NCBI RefSeq assembly: GCF_000002425.4
Contig: NC_037253.1
Location: 18,120,407 to 18,184,406, forward strand
Origin: Physcomitrium patens
Taxonomy: Eukaryota > Streptophyta > Bryopsida > Funariales > Funariaceae
DNA length: 64,000 bases
Reading direction: 5' to 3'
Positions 11,191-23,600 of the stretch are shown piece after piece. Each line of letters begins with the position of its first letter. The first letter of the stretch is position 1. Under the pieces are notes generated by a model that ran no database searches, was not told the origin of the DNA, and saw only the letters and a list, made by a program, of their open reading frames with translations. Position numbers and translations under genes: made by a program.

Positions 11191-14100
11191 AATTGACTAG
11201 AGTACATTTACAATAGTAGAGCTTTGTCTTCTTTTGATTAAGAGTAGATTACCTATTTTTCTTGATAGGACATAAGCATATTAGAAGTTGTAGATTACCT
11301 TCTTCTAAACTAATCTTATTTTTAATATTTTCTTTGTTCTCAAGTCCTCTAATTTGTTTGTCTTAAGGAATATTAGACATTTATTTTCTAAGTATTATCA
11401 TAGCACAGCTTGTTGAAATAAAGAGTACAATGGCACAAATGCAAGAACAATTGAAAAAATTAATGCTTGTCATGCATCAACTTAGTTTACCACCACAAGG
11501 AGCAATAAAAAAAGTAAGAAGTAAAGATATAGATATGATTGGAATTACTTCAATATTTTCATCTAATCATATCCCTTCTTCTATAGTAAAACATCATTTT
11601 GATACTAGAGAATTAAGAGTTGCCATGTTTGAGAAGTTTGATGGCACAAGTTTCAAATTTTCAGGATTTATCAATTAAGTATAATTTGTGATTGAACTTC
11701 AATCTCAAAGCTATCCAACTCCAAGACCATAAGTTAGATTCATTGATATACTTCTTTCAGATTCATCATTATTGTGATTTTTATCTTTTTTTGAATGACA
11801 AGATCTAACACTATATAATTTAGAGGCCTTTTTAGCAAAGTTTTCATCCATGTATAAAAAACATGATACAACTCATATTGCAACAAATAAGATCCATATT
11901 TTGTGACTAGGCAATTGATCCATAACATTATATACTTCACAATTTTGATAACTTACAACTAATATTAAGTATAATAATATTACATTTATTAGCCAATTTT
12001 TTTGTAGATTACAATATGAAGTAAAAAAATTGATGTTCAATTTATTTGATCCTCAAACATTAAGTCAAGCAATTGACTTTGTTGTAAAGTGTGACAATTG
12101 ACTTTTTGAATCTTGATCTTAGAGTTGGATAAGTGGATTCTTAATATTACTATAATTCAATGGAAATATCAACACGTCTTCAAAACATATATTTGAAAGT
12201 AGAGGATATGCAAATTGATGTGATATATTTCAAACTTTTTACTGAGCAAAAAAAGACTCGTCATGATCAAGAAGAATTATACATATGTTATGGAGAACCT
12301 AAGAACATTGCTCAATATTATCTAAAAAAATAATATAATTATAAAATAAAAAATATAAATGTCAAAAAAGATAATATATTAAAAAATGAGTTTGTCCAAC
12401 TATAATAAGGACCATGTGGTTGAAACCTTGTACAATACCTAATAAAGGTCTTATTTTCTCTTCAAAATCCTCTCCTTATTTTTTATTAAATATTATTTTA
12501 GGACCTAAATATTATAAAGCCTCTTCCTTATTAGATTCAAGAGCCTCAGCAGATTTTTTAAATGAAGAATTTACTAAAAGATTTAGTACATCTTTAATAA
12601 GTGAAATTAAACCTGTTCATGTAGAAGTCATAGATGGTCGTCTATTATCTTCTAGAGATATTACTTACAAAATTCTTCCTGTAGAAGTAATAATCAATGG
12701 TCATAATAGCTTTATACTATTTAATATCATTAAATCTTCCTCTAATCTAATTATTTTAGACTTATTATGATTAAAAAAATACAACCCTTGAATAGATTAA
12801 ATTTTTCATATTCTTTACTTTTCTAAAAGTACAACTAAGAGTGTAATTGATTAAGTAAAAAATTACAAGTCTAATACAATTAAACTTATATTTCTAGGTG
12901 CAAGAGCTTTCTTACATGCTAGAAAAGAAGGATTGTCTTGTGTCATTTATGCTACACCAATTTCTAATAGTGTAAAGATTTAAAGTAGCATTCCAAGATA
13001 ATATCAAGAATTTTAAGATATATTTTTAAAAAAATATATAAATACTCTTCTAGAACATCGTCCCTATGACTATTCAATTGATTTTTTAAAAGGAGCATAA
13101 TCACCATTTAGACCAATCTATAATTTATCACAAAATGAATTGATTGAATTCAAGAAGTATATTGAAGAAAATCTAGTCAAGAACTTTATATACCATTGTA
13201 AATCTCCAGTAGGAGCCTCAATTCTATTTGTGAAGAAAAAAGATAGATCATTGTCGATATGTGTTGATTATTAAAGACTGAACAAGATCACCATCAAAAA
13301 TAGATATTCACTACCTTTAATATTTAGACTTTTTTATTAGTTGAATCAAGTCAAGATCTTTATAAAAATAGATCTACAAAGAGCATATAATTTGGTATGC
13401 TTTAAAAAAAAAAAAAAAATGGAAGACAGTATTTTGAACTAAAAACACACATTTTGAATATGATGTCATGTCTTTTGAACTTACATATGCATGAGCAACT
13501 TTTCAACATCTTATGAATGATACTTTTTGAGAATTCTTGGATAATTTTATTATTTGTTATTTAGACAATATTTTGATCTATTCTAAAAATACAAAAGAAC
13601 TTGAACTTTATGTTCATCATATGTTACAAAAATTAAGAAATGCATGACTTTATATCAAGATAGAAAAGTATTTATTCTATACTACTCAAGTTAATTTCTT
13701 AAGTTACATCATTTTAAAATGATGGACTTATAATAGATCCTAAGAAAATTCAAACTATTATAGATTAAAAGCTCCTAAAAATAGTACAAGATGTCCAATA
13801 TTTTTTAAGATTTGATAACTACTATCGGATCTTCATAAAGGACTTCTTTTGAATTGTAGCTCTACTTACACGTTTGACTTGTAAAGACAAACTTTAGTGG
13901 AATGAAGAAGCGGAAGCAGCATTTGAAGCTTTAAAGATAGCCTTTGTTTCTACACTAATTTTATATTATATTGACTTTTTTAAGGCATTCATTATGGAAA
14001 CAAACACATTGGACTTTGTTTTAGGTGTAATATTATCTCAAATAGAAATAGATGATAAATTTTACATAGTAGCTTTTTATTCTAGAAAATTTTCAACACT

Positions 14101-15772
14101 TAAGATTAATTGTGAAATTGACAACAAAGAGCTTCTTGTAATTGTAGATTCTTTTTAAGAATGGATTTTATTACAGATCTTTCAGTCTTAGATTTTTGTG
14201 ATTTTATATTTGTCATAATAGATCGATTAACTTAAATGGTACATTTTGTACCATGCATAAAATCTATCAAAGGTGAAGAATTTGCCAAGTTTTTCTTTGA
14301 CAATATCTATTCATATTATGAATTGCCGAAAGATATTATATTAAATAGGAGGACTTAATTTATATCAAGATTTTGAAGAACTCTTTTTAAGATTTTAAAG
14401 GTAAATATAAAGCTTTATTTGACCTTTCATTCTCAAATCAATGGACAAACAGAGTATGTAAACAAAGTTTTAAAGTAATACTTAAGGTGTACCATGAATT
14501 ATGAAGAAGATGATTGGAGAACCTTCTTGCTATTGGCAAAGTTTGCTTATAATAATACGATGCATTTTTCTATGCAACAAACACCTTTCTTTGTAAATTA
14601 TGGTTACCATCCATGATTTGATATTTTTGACTTTTCAAAAATTGATAATCTTGCAGCAAAAGGTTTGGCAAATTATTTCTTTAAGTTACATATAACAATG
14701 AAAGTGCAATTAAAAGAAGCTTAAAAACAACAAAAGATCAATGCAAATGTCTATTAAAAAAATAACTACAATTCAATATACATGACAAAGTATGGTTACT
14801 TCATCGTAATATCAAGACTACTCATCTTTGTAATAAGTTGGACTACCACAAGCTTAGATCTTTTCCTATTTGTAGACAAATCAATCTAGTTGCTTATTGA
14901 TTATATCTAATGAAATCAATGAAGATCCATCATATCTTCTATGTGTTCTTTTTTGAACTATATAAGATTGTGAATATATCAAGAGGAAGATAAGCTCCAT
15001 TTCTTCCTATAAAAGAAAAAATATTAAAGAATTTAAAGTAGATAAGTTCTAAACTTAGAGTAATGCTAAAATAAATTAAAATAGCTTATTCATTAGTACC
15101 GATATGATATTAGTGAATGCATATGGAAGCCAGCAAAGAAACTTGTAAATATAGTAGAGGCGGTAGAGATTTTTTCATTGATAACATCCATCAAAATCAA
15201 GTTGAAGAATAGTAAGTCTTTGCTATAAAAAAAAATAAGGTCTAAAGAAGATTGCATTCTACCTTCTATCTTTATTTGTAGCTTCTATGTATTTGTAATG
15301 CTAAGGACATGGAGAACCAACAACTAGCAAATTCAATTCAAGAGCTTTCATTTGTAAACTTATCAAATAAGACATTGCAATTGTAACAATCTTCAAGATG
15401 ACAAAATCAAGATGAAGATCCTCAAGAATGGCATGTCCTTATTTGAATAGATAGCTAGATACAATATATTTGGTATCACGTCCTTGAAAGAAAATCTTGA
15501 TGTTTAGTAATTTTATTAGATATAAGAATAATTCCTGATGGTATTTCAAATATTTTATTTGAAGGAAGTTATAAAGGCCCCAACAACAATCCAATAATTT
15601 GGTAGTCTTTTCTCCCTATTATAGAATACTATCAATGATTAGGAGGCCCTATCAACCATCTTCAAAGAGAATAAAGATCAGAGTATGTAGCAAATATAAT
15701 TTGCCATATTTTGGATTTTTTCAATATATGATGACCACTCTTCATGGAACTTGTCCCTAGAAAGGGAGATAA

Positions 15773-16320
15773 TGTTAGGAATATTCACATGTAAATCAAT
15801 AATTATCTATATGATTAGATCAAAGTAAAAAAAAAAATAGGTTAATTCCATAATATCTTTTATAAAATCTTCCTAGAAGCTTTATAGATGCTACTTTGAC
15901 TTTATAGGTTTCAACAATAGATTTTTAAAATTAGAAATATGGTCAATAAGTTAGTCATGTACCATATATATTGATAGCTTGAAGAATAAGCTGACTACAT
16001 AGCCCACATATAGAAAACTTGCCTTGTAAACTAAAGCATGTGTCCCGCAAAGTCAACACATATTATAGGTCCTATAGAACATTTTCATATAGCTCCTAAT
16101 TAGATAGTATATATAAAGGAAAAAGTGAAGTCCTCTTCACTCTTATCAATTCCTTTCTTGCTTCTAGTCTAGATTTAGGAATCTTTAGTTTCTTTGTCTT
16201 TTGGCAATAGCCATTCCAATTTCTATTTAATATACATATTACTTTATTTCTATTTTTTCACTTTTCTTTTGACATAGATTTTTTAGGTTTATACATCTTT
16301 TCTAGTTCATGTCCTTAACA
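15773..16320 (+). repeat. 3' LTR of gypsy G1
   Basis: Starts TGTTAGGA directly after a purine-rich tract (AAAGGGAGATAA) and ends TTAACA. A TATATAAA-like box near 16.12 kb precedes a conserved block and may be the element's promoter. Confidence 0.88.
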
Positions 16321-17642
16321 CTTTTTTGAGAATGCACCAAGCATCTTATTGTAGAAGGTAAAGTTGTGTTTTACTAATATCCAAAAAATCTTAATAGATT
16401 TCACATATATAATAAGAATCTAATTCAAATTTTAATTCAAAGATGCTTAAAGCTAATGCAAAGTCTTCAAAAATACTCTTCTTAATAACTTTACTTGTAT
16501 ACAAACTCCAATTGCCTTATTACTTTCAAAATTAGGCAATTTCAATTTTTCTTTGCAAGCCTTAATCCTAGTTAGTGAGCTTAAATAAGTTGTATATCCT
16601 AATTTGACCATTCACTTGGTTCAAAATTTTGTACATAAATGCCACTATAAGTCTTTTATATGTTCAAAAAAATTCAATCTAATCCAAGTTATAGATTGTG
16701 AAAAAACATCCAAAAAAATTACACTAATGTCACTATGCTACCAACTCAAAAATTGATATAGATGTCTTAGTTGTAATTTCTCTCCCTCCAATTATTAACT
16801 TTAGTTCAAAATTTTTGTATAGCTTAATCTTCAAGTCTTCTGACACCATGCCAAATTTCATCCTATTTCAACTAGTATCTCTTTAGATATCATAAAAACT
16901 CTACTCAATCCTAAATTGTTAACTTTTGATACCCTCTTATACCAAAAACTAGATATTTGTCAACCACATTGTTAGATTAATACAAAATTTTATGCATATT
17001 TAGCACATCCAATCAACCAAGCATTGTCAAATTTTAAATCATAGATGTGATATCAATTGCATAAATTAACCAAAAGTACTAGCTTTAATTATATTGCATA
17101 AATTCAAAGTCACAAATACAAACTCTGAATTTAAACAGTAATTATAAAGTCATTTCAAATCCTATGAAAAAAATCTTATATGTTTAAAAGAAGCTTAAAA
17201 TTAGCTCTTTAATTTCAATTTTTTGTTTCCAAATTCTTCTATATTTTGTCCTAGGCAACTGTTTTAAAAGCTGGAGGTTTGATTTCAACCTTGTTCTACA
17301 AACAATTAATCTTTAGGTATCAATTTAACCTATCATAGAGATTTTTTAGTCCAATACTATCTTCAACTTAATCCTTGTATTAATCATACTTAATATTTAC
17401 TTCTTCTATTATATTTTTATTAATTTATGGCCTTTCTAAAGTAATAAAAGAGTTTTTATATCCTAAAAAATAAAATTACTAACCAAACTTTAATCTACTA
17501 TCTATCAAGATAAGAAAATAAATTAAGATACTTTTATAAATCTATGTATAAATATTTAGAATTATTATTGAATCAAGATGATTATATGTTAATTAGAAAT
17601 TTATTTTTGATTATATTTTCATCATATGATTATGTTACAATA
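16321..17642 (-). repeat. Long LTR of gypsy G2 (reverse copy of 52395-53715)
   Basis: The reverse complement aligns for over 1.1 kb with 52.5-53.7 kb. Shared blocks include AACTCTTTTATTACCTTAGAAAG-type, AAGATTAAGTTGAAGATA, AAATTTGGCATGGTGT and AAGTGAATGGTCAAATTAG. Its 5' end on minus (TATTGTAACATAATC) matches the TGTTGTGACATGATT start of the other copy. The final 15-20 bases appear to lie left of G1 at about 10.63 kb, as expected if G1 inserted into this LTR. Confidence 0.78.
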
Positions 17643-18007
17643 CGGCATCCATCCTCTCATATGTGCCAAATGAACCATATGTCATAAGTCGTGTCATATC
17701 ATTTCTTCATTTTTTTATATCAAATCTTTCATTATTATTTTCACCATCCATTTTAGTACAATTATCTTCTTTAAAAATATTGATATCTTCAACATTATCC
17801 TTTACATTATCCTTTACATTGATTTTTTTATCTTATTTTTTGAAAATCTTTACTTGCTTCTCAATAATAGGTATCTTTAATCTTATATCATCCAAATCTT
17901 TTGATAAATATGTAGTATTATCATAGACTATTACCACTACATATGGTCCAAATCAATATTTTGAAAACTTCTGCAAATGACTCTGCTGGTTATTTAAAGT
18001 GTTGTCT

Positions 18008-18079
18008 TGCAATCCATCTGATGGCAATTGAATTAGTATCCATTGTAATCCATCTAATGGTAATCAAACTAGTATCCAC
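18008..18079. repeat. Two 36-bp tandem units inside G2
   Basis: Two adjacent, slightly diverged units built on AATCCATCTGATGG and AGTATCCA. A local duplication within the fossil. Confidence 0.7.
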
Positions 18080-19570
18080 TATAAGAATCAATGGTCTATT
18101 ACACTTATAATAAAAAAAATCAATACTAGAGGTAAAGTCAATAATATTTTAAAACTTTGCACTATTTTGATATATTTTTTTTATTCAAATTGATAATCTT
18201 TGTATAAAAATTCATGTAATGGATCCACTATATAAACATAATAAAAAATCCAAATTTGATAAAACATACATATATCCAAAAACCTACACATCTCTGTTAA
18301 AGAATTATGATCCTCTTTTATTCTTTCAATTGCATCAACCTTAGTTGGATTTGATTTTCTTCTATAAAATCTACATAAATGTCCATCAATAATGACCTCT
18401 TATACTCAAAATGTAGATTTTACACCTAATAATGAAAGATAAACTTTCTTAAATTGAATCAATATTTTTTTACAATCTTATTTATAATCAATAATATACT
18501 TGTAGCATCTCTTCTTATCTAAAGTTTTATTCTTGTCTTTTTTTTTGTACCTCTTGATAGGAACATCATTTTAAAAAAGTATAGTCTTTTGAAGAATAAA
18601 CTCCTTCAACACCTTGTCTATCTTATTTATCATATCCACAATTGAGTTAGTAGCATCTTAAAGAAGAATGCACATTCTAACCAATCTAAGTGGTGTTCTC
18701 ATTGTTGTCATCTTTTTATTCCCTTCTGTAAGTTAAAATTGATCATAGCTTCAATACAAATCACTCATTGAATAGATTGCCCTTTTTGAAAATACTTCAA
18801 AAAATTCATCTACTATTGGTCCAATTCATGCATTCTTAATAGTCATTCCATTCATGAGCTGTATATCTTGAATAAATTATAATGAATTATTTTTCTTAGG
18901 TATGATAAACCATCGGCTAGAATATGGTGCAAAAGAAGGCTCCAAAATCTTCATCTTCATCTTTTCTTTCAATTATTCTATCAAATTTGGTAAATGTACC
19001 TTTCGCACTAGAATTGACCTCAAATTCTAAGCTACATATAGTATAGTAAAAATAAAAATAGGTGTTATAATATTTAGATCTACACATTGAATTTTATAAG
19101 ATTCAAAGACAAATGGTTTACCTCATTTTGTCAACATCTCTTTGAAGTATACAATTTCCTTTGCTAATAAAGAACCATCAAAACTAATCTTTAATTCTTC
19201 AAAAGTCTCTTTAATAAACTTGTATCCAATATTCCTTGGATCCTTTAAACTCTTTTTCTTTGATGCTTCTTTCAACTATTTTTTATAATCTTCTAGTAAA
19301 GGTCCAGTAACAGGTTTCACTTTCTTATCTATTGACTTATATTTTATTTCAATTATAATCTCTGGTACTTGAAGAGATTCAATCATATCATAAACTTCTC
19401 TTAAATAAATTTGTAAAACTTTATCATTGTAATCTAATCCAATAGATGCAATCAATTTCAAAAGATCTTTCAATCTATTTTTTTCATAAGTATCAATAAT
19501 CTTTTCATTATCTTGTAATATTTCTAATTCATAATTATTTTTTTTAATAATACACAATTAATTCACATCA

Positions 19571-22500
19571 GCAATTACTTAATTCAAAAATTTCAAATCC
19601 TCAAACTTAAATCAACCCAACTAGTCTCTCTAAACTATGGTATTTTAAACTTAGAGATGTGAGACTTACTATTCTCAGTAAAATAGGATTAGAATGAAAC
19701 TTATATGGAGTTCCACATTTTACAATAGATCCTATATTGTGCAAACACTACATTAATGGGAAGCAAACAAGAAAACCAATGCCACATAAATCTAGTTCTT
19801 AATCAAACAAGCTTCTCAGATTAGTCTGTGTTGATATATGTAGTTCATTTTTTGTTTTTTTTCTTGTAGGAAATAGATAATATTTATTATTTATCAATGA
19901 CTAAAATAAAAAAATATGAATCTATTTTTTAAGACAAAAATCCAAATCTTTGAGAAATTTTTGAATTTAAAACCATAATAGAAAGCTAGATTGGACTACT
20001 TTTGAAAATCTTCTATAAAAACAAAGGTAGAAAAAAAATTTCCACTATTTTTTTAAAATATTGTAGATTGCATGTAATACAAAGAAAAAAAACTCAAGAT
20101 CACACTTCCCAATAGAATGGTATGTTTGAGAGAAAAAATAGAATAATTTTGAAAAGAATAAGAATCATATTAGTCTCAAGTCAAGTATCAACCTCCTTGT
20201 AGCTAAAAGCAGCTAAAATTATTGTTTATCTTTTGAATAAAACCTATATTAAGGTGAATGACTCTATTGAATTATTTGAATAAATCTTCTTAAGAAAATG
20301 TTCCAATCTAAGTTACGTCAAATCTTTCAAATCTTTATTATGTATTCATTTAGAATTACATGCTAAAAAAAATTAAGATCTACATCTATAGCTGGCAACC
20401 AAACAGGTAACAATAATTGATCAAAAGCTTACTCAATATATCTACCATTAACAAACAAGATCATGATCTTTAAAGACATTATCTTTAATAAAATATGATT
20501 TTGTAATCACGATCCAACTTTTTCAATTTTAAGTTTTGAAGCATATTCTACCAATTGCAGCAATTACAACAAAGACAACATAGATCTCAATAGATTCATA
20601 TATTTAGATTCTAAAATTGGACTATATTTTATCTATAGCATAATTAAATCACTTTAGTTAAAGACCATATACCTATATCATAGACAATAGAATACAAATG
20701 CCATATTTTCCAACATCCTTGAAAATTAAGACATCTTGACCTATCTACCAAACTTGTGGTGATTTTCTTGTCCACAATAATTTGCAAAATCTATGCTGCT
20801 TCAAAATTCACAAGAATTCTTTCCACTATCTACAAACTTATTATCTTTTTTAGAAGTACTATCATATGATATCCCAAAAAAATAATTATAGAATTTAGAT
20901 TTATAATTCTTTAATTCTTAAAAATTATTTATTAATCAATCTCTAACTTGTATAGTAGATCCAATCTATACATCATCTCCACAATGCATCATCCATGCTC
21001 CAATAGTGTTTTCTTTAAATAATATTTTTTTTTTACTTTTGTTCATCTATACTATGCCAATACAATCAGTAGATTATGAAATTTAGTCAAGTTGTCTATG
21101 GGCTAAGATGATTTACTGATCATTACATTGTAACCACATTCTTTATACCTTAAGAATCTATCAACTTTGCTAATGCCTAAAGATACCTCAATTGGAAATA
21201 ATTTGTCATTGATGAATATAATTCTATTGTAAAAAATGATGTTTGATATTTCATGGATTTATCTTTAAGAAAAGTTGAGATATCAATTAGATTGAACTTT
21301 AAAGTTAAAATAAATCTAAAATGAGAGCTTAAAAAACATAAATCTAAGTTTGTGGTTCAAAGATTTGAACAATAAGAAGAAATAGATGTCAATGAGACAT
21401 TTGTTCCAATATTAGCATGAAAAACCATCTAATTTCTTCTAACTATTACCTCTCAAAAAGACTAAATCATTGCATACATAGACATCATAATCACATTTTT
21501 TTTATGGTCTTTCTAAAGAAGAAGTATACATAGCATAATCCAAAGGCTTTCAAATATCCAAGAATGAACACTTAGTATGTAGAATCAAAAAGGCTCTCTA
21601 TATACTACAATAGGTCCTTAGATCTTGGTTTGATAAAATAGACAAATTTTTCAAGAATATTGATTTTAATCTAGGAATGGACAATGACTATTTCTATAGT
21701 TAAACAAAAAACTAGATTTTCATACTCATTGTGTTACATATAAATGACTTACTCATAGTTAAAAACTCACTTTTCATTATAAAAGATCTCAAGATGCAAT
21801 TCAACTCAAAGTTCCTATGATAGAGTTGTTAGAAGATAACATCATGATCTATCTCAAGGCCAAATGCATACACATGAAAAGAGACATCTTTTTCATTTAG
21901 AAATGCTATGCTAAAAGAATTCATGAAAACTACAATATAAAGGATTATTAATAAGCAATAATACCAATGGACAAGATGTGTAAATTAGTAACAAATATGA
22001 AAGAAGAATAATACGATTCTATTTTCTATTGTGCCTTAATTGATTCTTTCTTATATCTTATCATCATAAGATTTGACATTAAATTTTCTATTGGTCTATA
22101 CAACTAATTTATGCAAAAATCACAACTTCCATACTTCTTAGCTGCAAAGAAGATTTTAAGATACATATGAGAAATAGAAGAGTTTAGAATTCTATTTGCA
22201 AAAAAAGAATACAATATCTTATAAAGCTATGTTGATTCAAATTAGGCAAACACCACATAAGTCTCAAAATCTACCACAAGTTTTATTTTCAAATTAGATG
22301 TTTTTTTAGTTACTTGGCACTTATAAAAGCAACCAATAGTTGCTTTGTTTTCATTCGAAGCTGAGTATAGATCATTGACAAAAGCATCCAAGCCTACATC
22401 ATGGTTCATCATATTATTTTAAGATCTTCGATTTATTATTCAAAAGTCAATATGTCTTTATTGCAATAATATTGGCAATATTACTATGATAATTAATCTT

Positions 22501-23337
22501 AGAATAAATCCATATATGTGTCATATTGTTGCCTACTACCACTTTACTTGTGAGAAAATTACAAGTGAAGGCTTGGAATTGAAATATGTCTCTACTTTGA
22601 AATAACTATTGGATATCTTCATTAAGCTCTTAGATTGATTCTTATTTGAGAGATTTTGAAATGCACTCAATCTATTTAATATCAATAGCTTAATCAAGAA
22701 AATCTAAATTTGTAACTTTTTTCTATTGATATATAGCCCATTCTCATCATGACAACTATTGTACGCAATGATTCTTTTTTATGGAGGTTAATTCTCACTC
22801 TCATATAGACATTACTCTCCTTGCTTGAGACACTTGTAGATTATTTACTTGTAGCAATGGACATTCAATTCATTCATCTCTAAAATTTGAATTCTAATTT
22901 ACATCTTGATGCAATTTCCTTAGCCAAAGCTTTGATTCATTCATTGTATACTTTAGAGAAATTTAGATTCTATATGGTCAAGGTTGAAAGACAATCTAGA
23001 ATCTACTCTTTGTAGTGTGAATATAAACCTCTTGTCAAGCATTTCAAGGGCACATAATACAAGGATTTCTTTTCATTGAAAAATGCAGAGTAATATTATT
23101 TTAGTTAGTGTGTGTATCTAGAATCTCAACAAAACTTACAAAAAGCATAAAGGGGTGTTGAACATAGCTCATTTGTTTCCATAAATGTTCTTTGTGAATG
23201 GAACATAGAGATGTATCATATTTATATAACAATTTGAATAAAATAAAAAATTGAATATTGAGCCTATAGTGGCTTGCACTATGCAAATGAGTTTGTTCTT
23301 ACTCTAATGACTTGTATTTACTATGTTTAATTTAGCA
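19571..23337 (+). mobile_element. Ty1/copia fossil (C1), right part: integrase to 3' LTR
   Basis: Plus-strand copia remnants resume here. The pre-integrase block (HYINGKQTRKPMPHKSS) is near 19.74 kb, integrase runs to about 20.4 kb, reverse transcriptase spans about 21.2-22.1 kb (near FVPILA and AYIDIIITFFL), and RNase H about 22.1-22.6 kb (KQPIVALFSFEAEYRSLTKASK). Terminal sequence ends TTTAGCA at 23337, matching the LTR end at 9420. With the left part it forms one element of about 5 kb plus insertions. Old, with many breaks. Confidence 0.8.
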
Positions 23338-23504
23338 ACAAAGATTTTCATTGAAGTTGCCTGAATATATACATAGAATGTTGGAGTTAGTAGTTAATGG
23401 TGATTAATTAATACAAGCGAAGATGTGCTGAAAGGAGAAGGGCGGGAAGATGGGGAATATGAATTGATGCCCTGAAAACGCAGGTATCAATTGAAATATT
23501 TTTA

Positions 23505-23600
23505 GGTGGGCCCACGCCTGCCCGTCCCAGCACCGCCCAGGGAGCTCGCCGGGACCCGGGGACGCCCACGGCCGGTGCGAGGATCCAGGAACGGGCGGAG
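23505..23600. other. Very GC-rich patch
   Basis: About 95 bases rich in G and C (blocks such as GGGACCCGGGGACGCCCACG) interrupt a region that is otherwise strongly AT-rich. A minus frame of about 109 codons (23404-23733) spans it, but its Pro/Gly/Arg content simply reflects the composition. It is not rRNA, tRNA or an LTR that I recognise. Confidence 0.7.

Larger units (their letters stand above)
10646..16320 (+). mobile_element. Ty3/gypsy LTR retrotransposon fossil (G1)
   Basis: Flanked by two LTRs (10646-11190 and 15773-16320), both starting TG and ending in CA. The coding remnants run in gypsy order: gag about 11.4-12.4 kb, aspartic protease about 12.5-12.8 kb (LLDSRASADF), reverse transcriptase about 13.1-13.8 kb, RNase H about 13.9-14.2 kb, integrase about 14.2-14.9 kb. 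A purine-rich tract precedes the 3' LTR. The flanks CTTAT and CTTTT may be a decayed 5-bp target duplication. The element is broken, with many breaks. The LTRs differ at about one position in eight over the 120 bases I compared, so it is old, though probably younger than its hosts because it sits inside them. Confidence 0.88.
16321..19570 (-). mobile_element. Ty3/gypsy fossil (G2), minus strand, with 3' LTR
   Basis: Read right to left, a gypsy-type polyprotein remnant starts near 19.56 kb. It carries reverse-transcriptase hallmarks (SSRWFIIPKKN, then FIQDIQLMNGMTIKNA, then YDQFQLTEGN) between about 19.0 and 18.6 kb, followed by RNase H-like sequence. It leads into a long LTR at 16321-17642. 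The RT type differs from that of G1 and G3, so this is a second gypsy family. No 5' LTR is seen. The piece lies inside copia C1 and is split near its left end by G1. Old and broken, with many breaks. Confidence 0.75.
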
